A DNA stretch of 64,000 nucleotides from Pseudomonas uvaldensis. Lineage in GTDB: Bacteria; Pseudomonadota; Gammaproteobacteria; Pseudomonadales; Pseudomonadaceae. The notes beneath the pieces were generated by a model. It was given only the letters and a program-made list of their open reading frames with translations, made no database searches and was not told where the DNA came from. The position numbers were made by a program, and so were the translations under genes. The DNA lies in the NCBI RefSeq assembly GCF_021271205.1, contig NZ_JAIWKS010000003.1, positions 372,001 through 436,000 of the forward strand, written 5' to 3'. This document shows positions 26,254 to 36,905 of the stretch, one piece after another. Within the stretch, counting starts at the first letter, position 1; each line of letters opens with the position of its first letter.

Positions 26254-27360
26254 ATGAGTCTGCTGCTGGAACCCTACACCGTACGCCAATTGACCCTGCC
26301 CAATCGCATCGCGGTATCCCCGATGTGCCAGTATTCGAGCGCCGATGGCCTGGCCAATGACTGGCATCTGGTGCACCTCGGCAGTCGTGCCGTGGGTGGC
26401 GCCGGCCTGGTCTTCACCGAAGCCACCGCCGTCACTGCCGACGGGCGAATCACCGCTCAGGATCTGGGGTTGTGGAACGACGAACAGATCGAACCCCTGC
26501 AACGCATCACGCGTTTCATCACCGCCCAGGGTTCCGTGCCGGGCATTCAACTGGCCCATGCGGGGCGCAAGGCCAGTACCTGGCGGCCTTGGCTGGGCAA
26601 GCATGGCAGCGTGAAGCCGGAGGACGGCGGCTGGACGCCGGTCGGCCCTTCGCCCATTGCCTTCGACCCGCAACACACCCAGCCGGTCCAGTTGGATGAG
26701 GGGCAGATCAGCGGGATCATCCAGGCGTTCGTGGCGGCCGCCAGGCGCGCCCTGACGGCCGGGTTCAAAGTCGTCGAGGTCCATGCGGCCCATGGTTACC
26801 TGTTGCATCAATTCCTTTCGCCGTTGAGCAATCAGCGCCGCGACCAATATGGCGGTTCGTTCGAAAACCGTATCCGGCTGGTGCTGCAAGTCACCGAGGC
26901 GGTCAGGGCCGTCTGGCCACAGGAGCTGCCGGTGTTCGTGCGCGTATCGGCTACCGACTGGGTCGAGGACGGCTGGAACCCCGACGAAACCGTCGAGCTG
27001 GCGCGCCGGTTCAGGGCATTGGGGGTTGACTTGATCGACGTGTCATCGGGCGGCACCGCGGCGAACGCGGAAATCCCGACCGGTCCGGGTTACCAGACCC
27101 GTTTCGCTGAACGGGTGCGCAAGGAATCGGAAATCGCCACCGGCACTGTAGGCATGATCACCGAGCCGGCCCAGGCCGAGCACATCCTGCGGACCTGTCA
27201 GGCCGATATCATCTTCCTGGCCCGTGAATTGTTACGCGATCCGTATTGGGCGCTGCATGCCGATGATGACCTGGGCGGGCGCAAGGCCGTCTGGCCGGCG
27301 CAGTACCAACGGGCGACGCACCGGGACCAGCCGATCCATGAGTCGGATCTTCGGGACTGA
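26254..27360 (+). CDS. xenA: Old Yellow Enzyme family oxidoreductase, XenA/YqjM type
   Basis: 368 residues from the ATG at 26254 with GAGAGG upstream. An FMN-dependent ene-reductase using NADPH. Features of the thermophilic-like/XenA class: SPMCQYSS with the redox-tuning Cys, QLAHAGRK, VEVHAAHGYLLHQFLSPLSNQR, and FVRVSATDW. In P. putida XenA reduces enones and nitro-explosives; the natural substrate is likely an electrophilic alkene. The symbol is by similarity. The 247-base gap before it holds no gene and must carry the promoter. It converges with opgD on a long palindromic terminator. Confidence 0.88.
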   Translation: MSLLLEPYTVRQLTLPNRIAVSPMCQYSSADGLANDWHLVHLGSRAVGGAGLVFTEATAVTADGRITAQDLGLWNDEQIEPLQRITRFITAQGSVPGIQLAHAGRKASTWRPWLGKHGSVKPEDGGWTPVGPSPIAFDPQHTQPVQLDEGQISGIIQAFVAAARRALTAGFKVVEVHAAHGYLLHQFLSPLSNQRRDQYGGSFENRIRLVLQVTEAVRAVWPQELPVFVRVSATDWVEDGWNPDETVELARRFRALGVDLIDVSSGGTAANAEIPTGPGYQTRFAERVRKESEIATGTVGMITEPAQAEHILRTCQADIIFLARELLRDPYWALHADDDLGGRKAVWPAQYQRATHRDQPIHESDLRD

Positions 27361-27364
27361 ATGC

Positions 27365-27412
27365 CGATAAACAACAATCCCCGGTCGTTCTGGCCGGGGC
27401 TTGTTGTTTATC
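27365..27412. terminator. Long bidirectional terminator between xenA-like gene and opgD
   Basis: GATAAACAACAA and TTGTTGTTTATC are perfect 12-bp outer arms around an inner CCCCGG / CCGGGG stem. The AT-rich outer arms supply T-runs in both directions for the converging genes. Confidence 0.9.
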
Positions 27413-27439
27413 GGGCCAGCCCCGACACCCGAACTATGT

Positions 27440-29068
27440 TCAGGGATACTTGCGTTTATCCGGCGCCGGCGGGAAGTACTGATACAACCAGGTCTCGCTC
27501 AGGGTCCGGTCCTTGGTGCGAAGGAACAGGCGCATTTCCACCGGATCCACGCGGTCGTCAGTGGGGTACCAGTCGAAGGTAATGCGATAGCCCTTGATGG
27601 CATCGAGCACTAACACGTTGAAGTCCTTTACCTCGCCGTGGGAGCAGGTCACCACGGGTTCGATGCCGGTACCCGGCGGTAGCTGGTCGATTCCGCCGCC
27701 GTTGAAGTCCACGGCAAAACGGCGGGCCCAGACGGTGGGGTAATGCTCGCCCGGAGCCCAGCCCTCGATGAAGCCGCCCATGCCCGAACGCGTCGCATGG
27801 ACCTGCGCCAGGTGGGTGCTCACCGGCGGCAGGGCGCTCCAGTAGAGTTTGTAGCCGTAGTTCAGCGAGTCACCGGCGGCCACTGGTTTCTTCGGTGTCC
27901 AGAAGGCGACGATGTTATCCAGGGTTTCGCCGGTCGTAGGAATTTCCAGCAGATCGACAGAGCCTTCGCCCCAAGCGGTTGTAGGCTCGACCCACAGGCT
28001 CGGGCGCTTGCTGTACCAGTCCACGGTGTCCTGGTAGCTCTCGAAGCTGTGGTCGGTCTGCACCAGGCCGAAACCTTTCGGGTTCTTGTCGGCGAAGGCG
28101 TTGAACTGCAGGGTGGCGGGATTGTTCAGGGGGCGGCAGACCCACTCGCCATTGCCGCGCCACATGGCCAGTCGGTCAGAGTCGTGAATCTGCGGGTGGA
28201 TGGTGTCGCACATGCGCCGCTCGACGGTGCCGCAGCTGAACATACTGGTCATCGGTGCGATGCCCAGTTGCTCGATGGCGGTACGGGCGTTGATGTGGGC
28301 ATCGATCTCCATGACCACCCGGGTCGGCTGGCAATCGATGTCGAACCGATAGGCACCCGTGGCGCTGGGGGAGTCGAGCAGGGCATAGACCACGAAACGG
28401 GTGCTGTTCTTGTCCGGGGTTTCGAACCAGAACTGGGTGAAGTCCGGGAACTCCTCGCGACGCTTGGCGTAAGTGTCGATCGCCAGGCCACGGGCCGAGA
28501 GCCCGTACTGCCCCGTGGCATCCACGGCGCGGAAGTAACTGGCGCCCAGGAACGACACAATGTCGTGGCGGTCCAGCTCTGGAGCCTTGAACGCACGGAA
28601 CCCCGCGAATCCCAGGTCACCTTTCAGTTGCGAGGTGTTGACCGTGGTTTTCTCGTAGTTGAACAGCTCCGGGCGGAAGTGCACTTCGCGGGCCAGGCGG
28701 GTTTTCGGGTCGACGCTGTACATGCGCACCGGCTGCTTGAACCCCATGCCCACGTGGAAAAACTGCACGTCCAGTTGACGACCTTCCACCTTGTTCCACA
28801 GTGAATGATTGGCGTCGTAGCGGATGGCATTGAACTGCAATGGCGACATCAGCGCCAATGTCTCGGGTAACACTTGCTTGGTGTCGACGTAGCGACGCTC
28901 AGCCAGCCGCTTCGCCTGGTCTTTCAGCCCCTTGAAATCGAAGGGGCGGGCTTCGCCGTCTGCCGTCTGGTCAGCGGCCCAGGCACGGGCGGCCATGAGC
29001 CCGGAAGCGGAAAGTCCGGTGTAGGCGGCAAAAGCCATGGAGGCCTTGAGCAGGTTCCTGCGATGCAT
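27440..29068 (-). CDS. opgD: Periplasmic glucan biosynthesis protein OpgD (MdoD), Tat-exported
   Basis: 542 residues from the ATG at 29068, preceded by AGAAAGG; the open frame upstream is not coding. The N-terminus has a twin-arginine signal ([20 protein letters not shown], cleavage near AWA-ADQ), as in E. coli OpgD. The mature protein shows the MdoG/OpgG family core: [30 protein letters not shown] and [12 protein letters not shown]. It shapes the backbone or branching of osmoregulated periplasmic glucans. The opgGH genes are not in the window. Confidence 0.93.
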   Translation of the reverse strand: MHRRNLLKASMAFAAYTGLSASGLMAARAWAADQTADGEARPFDFKGLKDQAKRLAERRYVDTKQVLPETLALMSPLQFNAIRYDANHSLWNKVEGRQLDVQFFHVGMGFKQPVRMYSVDPKTRLAREVHFRPELFNYEKTTVNTSQLKGDLGFAGFRAFKAPELDRHDIVSFLGASYFRAVDATGQYGLSARGLAIDTYAKRREEFPDFTQFWFETPDKNSTRFVVYALLDSPSATGAYRFDIDCQPTRVVMEIDAHINARTAIEQLGIAPMTSMFSCGTVERRMCDTIHPQIHDSDRLAMWRGNGEWVCRPLNNPATLQFNAFADKNPKGFGLVQTDHSFESYQDTVDWYSKRPSLWVEPTTAWGEGSVDLLEIPTTGETLDNIVAFWTPKKPVAAGDSLNYGYKLYWSALPPVSTHLAQVHATRSGMGGFIEGWAPGEHYPTVWARRFAVDFNGGGIDQLPPGTGIEPVVTCSHGEVKDFNVLVLDAIKGYRITFDWYPTDDRVDPVEMRLFLRTKDRTLSETWLYQYFPPAPDKRKYP

Positions 29069-29445
29069 AAATACAACCTTTCTCGAAATATTCCCGAGCC
29101 GTACCTGGCAACAGGGACTGGTAAAGGAGTTCGGACATGCCTTTGGCCAAACGCGACAAACGTAAGAACAGATGCCTGAGAACCGCATCGGTTCACTGGG
29201 GCGCAAAATCATAGGGGATACGTGGGGCGGGGTGAGAGAGGAAAGCGTGGATTGGTTAAATTTTCTTACAGATATTTCTTTTTTATCGGGCCTATCTGCC
29301 ATTTTTGACTAATTACTCTAAAAATCACTTTTCTCGATGTGAATCATCCCTATGCTTAGGCCATGAAGACGGTTCAGCCCGTCAATCCAAAAAAGGCGCT
29401 ACCAGGATTCGGAGCATCCAACCCGACGTGAGAAGGACAAGGTTC
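29069..29445. other. AT-rich divergent promoter region
   Basis: No gene seen in 377 bases. The middle (about 29245-29350) is clearly AT-rich with runs such as TTTCTTTTTTATC and TTGACT at 29306-29311, and presumably holds promoters for opgD (minus) and the 61-residue protein (plus). I could not assign -35/-10 pairs with confidence. Confidence 0.4.
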
Positions 29446-29631
29446 ATGACAAAAATGAAGGGCATTGTCGAAATGCTGGGGCTCTTTCCCTGTTTGCAGA
29501 ATGGACGTCGACCACGGCGGCTGAGCCTGGAGGAATTGCGACTGGTGGAACGCTATCGCGAACTGTCGGAGAACGACAGGATCGCGATGCGTTGTCTGCT
29601 GGACGCGATGAGGAGTGTTTCGAGGTTTTGA
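29446..29631 (+). CDS. Small conserved-type hypothetical protein (61 residues)
   Basis: From the ATG at 29446 with AGAAGGA upstream. Sequence MTKMKGIVEMLGLFPCLQNG followed by a basic RRPRR and a charged helical C-terminal half (LSLEELRLVERYRELSENDR). I know similar small proteins in pseudomonads but no function. No signal peptide or membrane helix. Likely a helical, possibly nucleic-acid- or protein-binding adaptor; this is speculation. A hairpin follows. Confidence 0.6.
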   Translation: MTKMKGIVEMLGLFPCLQNGRRPRRLSLEELRLVERYRELSENDRIAMRCLLDAMRSVSRF

Positions 29632-29641
29632 AATACCAGCA

Positions 29642-29669
29642 CACGACCAGATTTTATCGTCTGGTCGTG
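29642..29669. terminator. Hairpin between the 61-residue gene and patD-like gene
   Basis: Perfect 10-bp stem CACGACCAGA / TCTGGTCGTG with an 8-base loop, between convergent genes. T-runs are poor on both sides, so termination strength is uncertain. Confidence 0.6.
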
Positions 29670-29688
29670 GTTGCAATTGCATTGCGCT

Positions 29689-31113
29689 TCAATGCTTGAA
29701 CATCACATGCCGCACCACCGTGTAGTCCTCGAGTCCGTACATGGACATGTCCTTGCCATAGCCGGAACGTTTCTGACCGCCATGGGGCATTTCGCTGACG
29801 AGCATGAAGTGGGTATTCACCCAGGTGCAGCCGTATTGCAGCCGCGCCGACAGGCGATGGGCGCGACCGATGTCGGCGGTCCAGACCGATGAAGCCAGGC
29901 CGTAGTCCGAATCGTTGGCCCAGGTCAGCACTTGCGCTTCGTCCAGGAACGGTGTGACGGATACCACTGGACCGAAGACTTCCCGGCGCACGATCTCGTC
30001 GTCCTGCTGGGCATCGGCCAGTACCGTCGGCTCGAAGAAGAACCCATTGCCGTCCACGGCCTTGCCGCCGGTAACCAGACGGATGTGCGATTGGGCGATG
30101 GCCCGCTCGACGAAGCCGGTCACGCGGTCGCGGTGCTGGGCGGTGATCAGTGGGCCCATCTCGGTGTCTGGCGCGGTCTGCAGCCCATATTTGATGCTGG
30201 CGACCGCCGCGCCGAGTTTCTCGACAAATTTTTCGTAGATGCCTTGCTGGGCATAGATCCGGCAGGCCGCCGTGCAGTCCTGGCCGGCGTTGTAGAAGCC
30301 GAAGGTGCGAATGCCTTCCACCGCCGCATCGATGTCGGCGTCGTCGAAGATGATCACCGGGGCCTTGCCGCCCAGTTCCATGTGTGTGCGTTTGACGCTG
30401 TCGGCTGTGCTGGAAATGATGTGCGAGCCGGTGGCGATGGAACCGGTCAGCGAGACCATGCGGACTTTTGGATGAGTGACCAGCGGCTGGCCGACGGTTT
30501 GCCCACGGCCGAATACCACGTTGAGCACGCCGGCGGGGAAAATCTGCGACGCCAGTTCCGCCAGGCGCAACGCCGTCAGTGGGGTTTGTTCCGACGGTTT
30601 GAGTACCACGGTATTACCAGCGGCCAGGGCCGGAGCGATTTTCCAGGCGACCATCATCAACGGGTAGTTCCAAGGCGCAATGGAGGCGATGACGCCCACC
30701 GGGTCGCGACGGATCATCGAGGTGTGCCCCGGCAGGTACTCGCCCCCCGCCGAGCCATTCATGCAGCGGCTGGCGCCGGCAAAGAAGCGGAAAACGTCGG
30801 CGATGGCGGGAATCTCATCGTTGAGGGCGGCATTCAAGGGTTTTCCACAGTTGTCCGACTCCAGCTTGGCCAGTTCTTCGCCATGGGCTTCGATGGCATC
30901 GGCCAGTTTGAGCAACAGCAGGGAGCGATCCTTGGGTGAAACCTGTGACCAGCTTTCGAACACCCCGTCGGCGGCACGCACCGCCGCGTCGACCTGGGCT
31001 TCGCTGGCTTCGTTGATCTCCACCAGTACCCGGCCCAGCGCCGGGTTAAACACCGCCTGGCCGGGTCCTTCGCCGGCCACCAGATGGCCGTTGATCAGCA
31101 GTTTGGTTTGCAT
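29689..31113 (-). CDS. patD: Gamma-aminobutyraldehyde dehydrogenase (PatD/YdcW type)
   Basis: 474 residues, same length and near-continuous likeness to E. coli PatD (YdcW): [36 protein letters not shown], catalytic Glu in HMELGGKAP, catalytic Cys in [13 protein letters not shown], and the C-terminus [13 protein letters not shown]. It oxidises 4-aminobutanal to GABA with NAD+ in putrescine breakdown. Last gene of the minus-strand ABC transporter unit, with GGAGG upstream of the ATG, matching E. coli ydcSTUVW order. Confidence 0.93.
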   Translation of the reverse strand: MQTKLLINGHLVAGEGPGQAVFNPALGRVLVEINEASEAQVDAAVRAADGVFESWSQVSPKDRSLLLLKLADAIEAHGEELAKLESDNCGKPLNAALNDEIPAIADVFRFFAGASRCMNGSAGGEYLPGHTSMIRRDPVGVIASIAPWNYPLMMVAWKIAPALAAGNTVVLKPSEQTPLTALRLAELASQIFPAGVLNVVFGRGQTVGQPLVTHPKVRMVSLTGSIATGSHIISSTADSVKRTHMELGGKAPVIIFDDADIDAAVEGIRTFGFYNAGQDCTAACRIYAQQGIYEKFVEKLGAAVASIKYGLQTAPDTEMGPLITAQHRDRVTGFVERAIAQSHIRLVTGGKAVDGNGFFFEPTVLADAQQDDEIVRREVFGPVVSVTPFLDEAQVLTWANDSDYGLASSVWTADIGRAHRLSARLQYGCTWVNTHFMLVSEMPHGGQKRSGYGKDMSMYGLEDYTVVRHVMFKH

Positions 31114-31173
31114 GTTCTTGTCCTCCTGAAACTTGTCTGTGATCTAGGTGGGAGCCTGCTTCCCCAGTGGTAT

Positions 31174-31995
31174 TTACTTCCCTCCGCTACCCGCCACGCT
31201 CTCACCCCCACGGGTCAGGTAGTAGGCGCCGAGTATGGGAAGCATGGTGACCAGCATTACCAGCATTGCCACCACGTTGGTCACTGGCACGTCACGGGGG
31301 CGGCTGAGTTGGTTGAGCAGCCATAGGGGCAGCGTGCGTTCATGACCGGCGGTGAAGGTGGTGACGATGATTTCGTCGAACGACAGGGCAAACGCGAGCA
31401 TCCCACCGGCCAGCAACGCCGAGCCCAGATTGGGCAGGATGATGTAGCGAAAGGTTTGCCAGCCATCCGCCCCCAGATCCATCGATGCCTCGATCAAGCT
31501 GTGGGAGGTACGACGCAGGCGGGCGATGACGTTGTTGTAGACGATCACCACGCAAAAGGTCGCGTGTCCCACCACGATGGTGAACATCCCGGGCTCGATC
31601 CCCAAGGTCTTGAAGGTGGCCAGCAGGGCAATGCCGGTGATGATCCCCGGCAGGGCGATCGGCAGGATCAGCATCAGCGAAATCCCTTGCTTGCCGAAGA
31701 AGTCCCGGCGGTACAGCGCCGCCGAGGCCAATGTGCCAAGCACCATGGCGATCAGCGTGGCAATGGCCGCGATCTGCAGCGACAGCTTGATGGCCTCCAG
31801 TACGTCCGGGCGCGAGAAGGCGACATTGAGCCACTTCAAGGTCAGGCCCTTGGGAGGAAAGCTGAAGGCCGCGTCCTCGGTGTTGAAGGCGTAGAGGAAA
31901 ATGATCAGGATCGGAAAGTGCAGGAAGACCAGTCCGCCCCACGCCGCGACGCGCAGGCCCCGGGACGCCTGCCCTCGAGATGAGTCAGAGTGCAT
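31174..31995 (-). CDS. ydcV: ABC transporter permease, YdcV/PotC type
   Basis: 273 residues from the ATG at 31995, which overlaps the preceding permease gene by 11 bases. Six transmembrane segments and the binding-protein-dependent permease EAA loop ([22 protein letters not shown]). Pairs with the other permease in a spermidine/putrescine-type importer. The gap of 60 bases to patD holds only its ribosome site. Confidence 0.9.
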   Translation of the reverse strand: MHSDSSRGQASRGLRVAAWGGLVFLHFPILIIFLYAFNTEDAAFSFPPKGLTLKWLNVAFSRPDVLEAIKLSLQIAAIATLIAMVLGTLASAALYRRDFFGKQGISLMLILPIALPGIITGIALLATFKTLGIEPGMFTIVVGHATFCVVIVYNNVIARLRRTSHSLIEASMDLGADGWQTFRYIILPNLGSALLAGGMLAFALSFDEIIVTTFTAGHERTLPLWLLNQLSRPRDVPVTNVVAMLVMLVTMLPILGAYYLTRGGESVAGSGGK

Positions 31996-32932
31996 CGAAA
32001 GCCCCCAGGCGCTTGACAATAGACAGGTAGACGGCAATCAACACGATGGGCACGAGGGTGAACGCCGCGGCCATGGGCATGTTGCCTATGGCGCCTTGCT
32101 GGGCGTAGACCATGCTGCCAATGAAGTAGCCCGGTGGGCCTACCAGTTGCGGCACGATGAAGTCTCCCAGGGTCAGCGAGAAAGTGAAGATCGAGCCGGC
32201 GGCAATGCCCGGAATCGACAGGGGCAGGATCACCTGCATGAAGGTCTGGCGCGGCCTGGCGCCCAAATCCGCCGAGGCCTGCAGCAACGAGGGCGGCAGA
32301 CGTTCCAGGGAGGCCTGGATGGGCAGAATCATGAACGGCAGCCAGATGTAGACGAAGACCAGAAAACGTCCCAGGTGTGAGGTGGACAAGGTGCTGCCGC
32401 CGATGCCGGGAAGCCCCAGCACGAACTGCAAGACCGGTTCCAGGCCCAGATGCTGGACGAACCACTGCGCCACGCCACCCTTGGCCAGCAGCAGCGTCCA
32501 GGCGTACGCCTTGACGATGTAGCTGGCCCACATGGGCAGCATCACCGCGATATAGAAAAATGCCTTGGTCTTGCCGCTGGTGTAGAGCGCCATGTAGTAG
32601 GCAATCGGGAACGCGACGATGGCGCTGGCAATGGACACGACGATGGCCATGCCCAGGGTACGAAGCAAGATGTCCAGGTTCGAGGACTGGAACAGTGCGG
32701 TGAAATTCGCCAGGGTCAGGTCGGGCGTGACCGCCATGGTGAAGTCATCGAAGGTGTAGAAGCCCTGCCACAGCAAGGTGAACAGCGAACCCAGGTAGAT
32801 CGCGCCGAACCAGATCAGCGGCGCAATCAGCAGCATCGACAGGTACAGGTTGGGCCGTCGGTACAGCAGGTTGGAAAAGCGTCGCAACAGCGAACCGGAA
32901 GCGGGCGCCGGGTGGAGGGTCAGGGTATTCAT
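31985..32932 (-). CDS. ydcU: ABC transporter permease, YdcU/PotB type
   Basis: 315 residues from the ATG at 32932 ([10 protein letters not shown]), one base after the ATPase stop. Six transmembrane segments and EAA loop ([24 protein letters not shown]). The N-terminal [32 protein letters not shown] is typical of YdcU. Sub-unit of the same polyamine/GABA-type importer. Translationally coupled at both ends. Confidence 0.9.
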   Translation of the reverse strand: MNTLTLHPAPASGSLLRRFSNLLYRRPNLYLSMLLIAPLIWFGAIYLGSLFTLLWQGFYTFDDFTMAVTPDLTLANFTALFQSSNLDILLRTLGMAIVVSIASAIVAFPIAYYMALYTSGKTKAFFYIAVMLPMWASYIVKAYAWTLLLAKGGVAQWFVQHLGLEPVLQFVLGLPGIGGSTLSTSHLGRFLVFVYIWLPFMILPIQASLERLPPSLLQASADLGARPRQTFMQVILPLSIPGIAAGSIFTFSLTLGDFIVPQLVGPPGYFIGSMVYAQQGAIGNMPMAAAFTLVPIVLIAVYLSIVKRLGAFDAL

Positions 32933-32933
32933 C

Positions 32934-33971
32934 TCATGCCTCGCCGCCGACGGTGTCATGCAGCGCAACCATCGCTTCACGGGCCCAGCGAACACGCAGT
33001 GGCTGGCCGGCCTGATGCCGGACCGCGTTGTCGGTCCATTGGGTATTGGCCTGGCTGAGGTTCAGAGTCTGGCCGTTGGCGAGTTTCAACTCATAACGCG
33101 TGGCGCTGCCCTGGTACTGGATGTCATGGAGCAATCCGTGGACCTCGATTTCATTGCCGGCCAACGGGCCTTCGGCGAAGCGTACGTGTTCCGGGCGGAT
33201 CGAAAACGGTTGTGGATAACCACTCAGTTCCCGGGCCAGTTCGCCACGAATCACATTGGAGGTGCCGACGAACTCGGCGACGAAGGTGGTCGCCGGTTTC
33301 ATGTACAGGTTGCGCGGCGTATCGACCTGTTCGATGCGGCCTTTGTTGAACACCGCCACGCGGTCGGACATCGACAAGGCTTCGGTCTGGTCATGGGTGA
33401 CGAAAATGAAGGTGATGCCCAACTGGCGTTGCAGTTTCTTCAATTCGCCCTGCATCTGCTCGCGCAGCTTGAGGTCGAGAGCGCCCAGGGGTTCGTCCAG
33501 CAGCAGCACCCGCGGACGATTGACCAACGCACGGGCCAGGGCCACGCGCTGGCGCTGGCCGCCGGACAGCTGTACCGGTTTGCGCTCGCCATAGCCGCCC
33601 AGGGCGACCATCTGCAATGCTTCTTCGGCACGCTGGATGCGCTCGGCCTTGGCGACACCTTTGACTTTCAGGCCATAGGCGACGTTGTCGCGTACGTTCA
33701 TGTGGGGGAACAGGGCGTAATCCTGGAAAACCGTGTTCACGTCGCGCTGGTAGGGCGGCAACCCGGCGGCTTCTTCGCCATGGATGCGGATCGAACCGGT
33801 GCTGGGTTGTTCGAAACCGGCGATCAGCCGCAGGCAAGTGGTCTTGCCCGAGCCGGAAGGGCCCAGCATGGAAAAGAACTCACCGTCCTGGATGTCGATG
33901 GAAACCCGGTCGACGGCTTTCACCTCGCCGAACTGACGGGATACCTGGGTGAACTGGACTGCAAGTGTCAT
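32934..33971 (-). CDS. ydcT: ABC transporter ATPase, YdcT/PotA type
   Basis: 345 residues from the ATG at 33971, with GGAG upstream. Walker A GPSGSGKTT, Q-loop VFQDYALFPHM, signature LSGGQRQRVALARAL, Walker B VLLLDEPLGALD, switch His in VTHDQTEAL, then a TOBE-type C-terminal regulatory domain. Powers the YdcU/YdcV permeases. Separated from the upstream binding-protein gene by a 138-base spacer with a strong hairpin. Confidence 0.93.
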   Translation of the reverse strand: MTLAVQFTQVSRQFGEVKAVDRVSIDIQDGEFFSMLGPSGSGKTTCLRLIAGFEQPSTGSIRIHGEEAAGLPPYQRDVNTVFQDYALFPHMNVRDNVAYGLKVKGVAKAERIQRAEEALQMVALGGYGERKPVQLSGGQRQRVALARALVNRPRVLLLDEPLGALDLKLREQMQGELKKLQRQLGITFIFVTHDQTEALSMSDRVAVFNKGRIEQVDTPRNLYMKPATTFVAEFVGTSNVIRGELARELSGYPQPFSIRPEHVRFAEGPLAGNEIEVHGLLHDIQYQGSATRYELKLANGQTLNLSQANTQWTDNAVRHQAGQPLRVRWAREAMVALHDTVGGEA

Positions 33972-34061
33972 GGTGCGGTGCTCCAGAAAGCGGGGCTTGT
34001 GTTGAATCATTACCCGGTTGCCGGGCACGAGCTATTTGGATCGGGAACATGGCGTCCCCTC

Positions 34062-34097
34062 GCCACAAGAGCAGCGTTCATCCGCCGCTCTTGTGGC
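34062..34097 (-). terminator. Intra-operon stem-loop between binding-protein and ATPase genes
   Basis: Perfect 11-bp stem GCCACAAGAGC / GCTCTTGTGGC with a 14-base loop, 13 bases after the ydcS-like stop. No T-run follows. Best read as a stabiliser or partial terminator that lets the binding protein be made in excess over the membrane parts. Confidence 0.6.
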
Positions 34098-34109
34098 CGG
34101 CTGATGAAG

Positions 34110-35261
34110 CTAGCGCCCGCCCATGATCGCGATGTAGTCCTGGGTCCAACGGCTGTAGGGCACGTACTTGCCGCCCTCGGCCTGTGGGGTTTTCCAGAAG
34201 GCGATCTTGTCGAACTGGTCGAAGCCGTTGGTCTTGCAGCCTTCGGCCCCCAGCCGTTCATTGCCCGTGCACGCTGCCGGCACCGCTGGCAGGGAGCCGA
34301 ACCAGGCCGCCACGTCGCCCTGGACTTTCGGTTGCAGCGACCAGTCCATCCACTTGTACGCACAGTTGGGGTGCTTGGCGTCGGCATGGAGCATTGTGGT
34401 ATCGGCCCAGCCGGTGGCGCCTTCTTTTGGAATAGTCGAGGCGATCGGTTGTTTCTCGTTCATCAGGCCGTTGACCTGATACGGCCAGGCGCCGGAGGCC
34501 ACCACGCCTTCGTTCTTGAAGTCGCTCATCTGCACGGTGGTGTCGTGCCAGTAGCGGTGAATCAACGGTTGCTGGGCCCGCAGCAATTCCAGCACGGCCT
34601 TGTATTGCGCTTCGTCGAGTTGGTACGGGTCCTTGATGCCCAGCTCGGGCTTGGCGGTCTTGAGGTACAGCGCCGCGTCAGCGATGTAGATCGGGCCATC
34701 GTAGGCTTGTACGCGACCTTTGTTCGGCTTGCCGTCCGGCAGGTCCTGGGCGCTGAACAGCACGCTCCAGCTGGTGGGCGGTTGCTTGAACACGTCGGTG
34801 TTGTACATCAGCACGTTCGGCCCCCACTGGTACGGGGTGCCGTAGGTCTGTTGGTCGACCACGTACCATGGCGCATCCTTGAGGCGTGGGTCGAGGTTCT
34901 TCCAGTTGGAAATCAGCGCCGTATTGATCGGTTGCACGCGTTTGCCGGCAATCAGACGCAGCGAGGCATCGCCGGAAGCGGTGACCAGGTCGTAGCCGCC
35001 CTTGCTCATCAGACTGACCATTTCATCGGACGTGGCGGCTGTTTTCACATTGACCTTGCAGCCGGTTTCCTTCTCGAAACCGGTCACCCAGTCGTAGGCC
35101 TTGTCGCTTTCGCCGCGTTCGATGTACCCCGGCCAGGCGACGATATCCAGTTGGCCTTCGCCAGCGCCAACAGCCTTGGGCAGCTCGGCGGCCTGGAGGG
35201 CGACGCTGGTCAGCAGCGCCGTGGTGATTGCGCTGAGCAATACGGTCTTGTGCGCGTACAT
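34110..35261 (-). CDS. ydcS: ABC transporter substrate-binding protein, YdcS/PotD type
   Basis: 383 residues. Signal peptide MYAHKTVLLSAITTALLTSVALQAA, then a periplasmic binding fold: LDIVAWPGYIERG, DLVTASGDASLRLIAGKRV, AVWYVVDQQTYGTPYQWG-like segment and the C-terminal WTQDYIAIMGGR. Resembles E. coli YdcS, predicted to bind polyamines or related amines. GAGGGA precedes the ATG. Probable ligands here: putrescine, GABA or aminobutyraldehyde precursors, given two flanking aldehyde dehydrogenases. Confidence 0.9.
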   Translation of the reverse strand: MYAHKTVLLSAITTALLTSVALQAAELPKAVGAGEGQLDIVAWPGYIERGESDKAYDWVTGFEKETGCKVNVKTAATSDEMVSLMSKGGYDLVTASGDASLRLIAGKRVQPINTALISNWKNLDPRLKDAPWYVVDQQTYGTPYQWGPNVLMYNTDVFKQPPTSWSVLFSAQDLPDGKPNKGRVQAYDGPIYIADAALYLKTAKPELGIKDPYQLDEAQYKAVLELLRAQQPLIHRYWHDTTVQMSDFKNEGVVASGAWPYQVNGLMNEKQPIASTIPKEGATGWADTTMLHADAKHPNCAYKWMDWSLQPKVQGDVAAWFGSLPAVPAACTGNERLGAEGCKTNGFDQFDKIAFWKTPQAEGGKYVPYSRWTQDYIAIMGGR

Positions 35262-35350
35262 GGAAATCCCTCTTGCTTTAATTATGATCGGGGCAGTGTT
35301 TCAACGGGTGAAGCGCCATTGAAGGCCTGTTATTAGAGTAGTGCCGATCA

Positions 35351-36808
35351 CTACAAATGCTGGCCGTGGCGGGCCATGATGTGGCGAACGACGCTGTAAT
35401 CCTGGAGCGAATCACTGGATAGGTCTTTCCCATAGCCCGAGCGCTTGAGGCCGCCGTGGGGCATTTCGCTGACCAGCATGAAATGACTGTTGATCCAGGT
35501 GCAGCCGTATTGCAGCCTTGCCGCGACTTGCATCGCCTTGTCCAGGTTCTGCGTCCATACCGAGGAGGCCAGGCCGTATTCCGAGTCATTGGCCCAGTCC
35601 ACCGCCTGACTGAGTTCGTCGAAACGGGTCACGGTGACGACCGGGCCGAATACTTCGCGTTGGACGATTTCGTCGCTTTGCTTGCAGCCGGCCAGCAGTG
35701 TGGGTTGGTAGAAGAAGCCCGCCCCCGAATGCGCTGCCGCGCCAGTGATGCGCTCGATATGCGGTTGGCCGAGGGCACGCTCGACGAAACTGGCGACGCG
35801 GTCGCGCTGGCGGGTGCTGATCAGCGGGCCGATTTCGTTATCGGCATCGCGTTTGCCGGCGAAGCGCAGGCTGCTGACCGCTGCGCCAAGTTCGGCCACC
35901 AGCCGATCGTGGATGCCGTCCTGGGCATAGATCCGACAGGCAGCGGTGCAATCCTGCCCGGCATTGTAATAGCCGTAGGTGCGCACGCCTTCGACCACGG
36001 CCTGGAGGTCGGCGTCGTTGCACACGATCACGGGCGCCTTGCCGCCCAGTTCCAGGTGCGTGCGCTTGAGGGTCCTGGCCGCCGCCTGAAGAATTTTCTG
36101 CCCGGTGACGATATCCCCGGTCAGCGAGACCATGCGCACCTTGGGATGGCTGACCAGATGGCTGCCCACACCTTCGCCGCCTCCGCAGATGATGTTGATC
36201 ACGCCCCGTGGGAGGATCTCGGCCAGTACCGGCGCCAGGCTCAGGATCGACAGCGGTGTGTGTTCCGATGGCTTGAATACCAGGGTGTTGCCGGCGGCCA
36301 GGGCCGGGGCGATTTTCCACGCGGCCATCATGATCGGGTAATTCCACGGTGCGATGGACGCCACCACGCCAATCGGGTCGCGGCGCACCATGCTGGTGTA
36401 GCCAGGCAGGTACTCGCCGCTGAGCTGGCCGGTCTGACAGCGCACGGCGCCGGCGAAGAAACGAAATACGTCCACCGTGGCACCCAGGTCGTCCTGTCGG
36501 GCCAGATGAAGCGGCTTGCCACAGTTCAGGGATTCGAGACGGGCCAGTTGATCGGCGTTCCTTTCAATGGCGCCGGCAATGTCCAGCAGCAGGCTGGCAC
36601 GTTGTTGTGGCGTGGTGCGCGCCCATCCGTCAGCGGCGCGGTGGGCGGCCAGGATGGCAGCTTCGACCTGTTCGGTGCTGGCTTCAGCGATGTGGGCCAG
36701 GATCTCGCCGGTCGCCGGGTTGAGGATCGGCTCGACGAAGCCCTGGCCTGCGACCAGTTCCCCGTCGATCAACAGCGCGGTACACAACGCAGGGGGCATG
36801 CCAGTCAT
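35351..36808 (-). CDS. Aldehyde dehydrogenase, second PatD-like paralogue
   Basis: 485 residues from the ATG at 36808. Closely related to the PatD-like protein at the other end of the unit: shared [64 protein letters not shown] and [18 protein letters not shown]. Catalytic Cys and Glu are in place. Probably oxidises another omega-amino aldehyde (for example from cadaverine or a longer polyamine). A LysR gene precedes it on the same strand, and the transporter follows after 89 bases containing a small GTAGTG/CACTAC hairpin. Confidence 0.88.
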   Translation of the reverse strand: MTGMPPALCTALLIDGELVAGQGFVEPILNPATGEILAHIAEASTEQVEAAILAAHRAADGWARTTPQQRASLLLDIAGAIERNADQLARLESLNCGKPLHLARQDDLGATVDVFRFFAGAVRCQTGQLSGEYLPGYTSMVRRDPIGVVASIAPWNYPIMMAAWKIAPALAAGNTLVFKPSEHTPLSILSLAPVLAEILPRGVINIICGGGEGVGSHLVSHPKVRMVSLTGDIVTGQKILQAAARTLKRTHLELGGKAPVIVCNDADLQAVVEGVRTYGYYNAGQDCTAACRIYAQDGIHDRLVAELGAAVSSLRFAGKRDADNEIGPLISTRQRDRVASFVERALGQPHIERITGAAAHSGAGFFYQPTLLAGCKQSDEIVQREVFGPVVTVTRFDELSQAVDWANDSEYGLASSVWTQNLDKAMQVAARLQYGCTWINSHFMLVSEMPHGGLKRSGYGKDLSSDSLQDYSVVRHIMARHGQHL

Positions 36809-36905
36809 GTTCGCTTTCTCGTTTTCCAGACGGCCTCGGGAATGAAGCAAGACTAGTGCGCGGCGTCAATACCGACAAATTCTAAATACTCAAGGAGGCA
36901 TTCTA

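Noticed and set aside
28874..29305. An N-terminal extension of OpgD by 78 residues
   Set aside because: The frame is open, but the twin-arginine signal and a good ribosome site mark the ATG at 29068 as the real start.
32850..35336. A very long plus-strand open frame (over 800 codons) opposite the ABC transporter genes
   Set aside because: It is antisense to three well-supported genes with clear motifs. High-GC DNA keeps such frames open, and its translation shows no recognisable domain.
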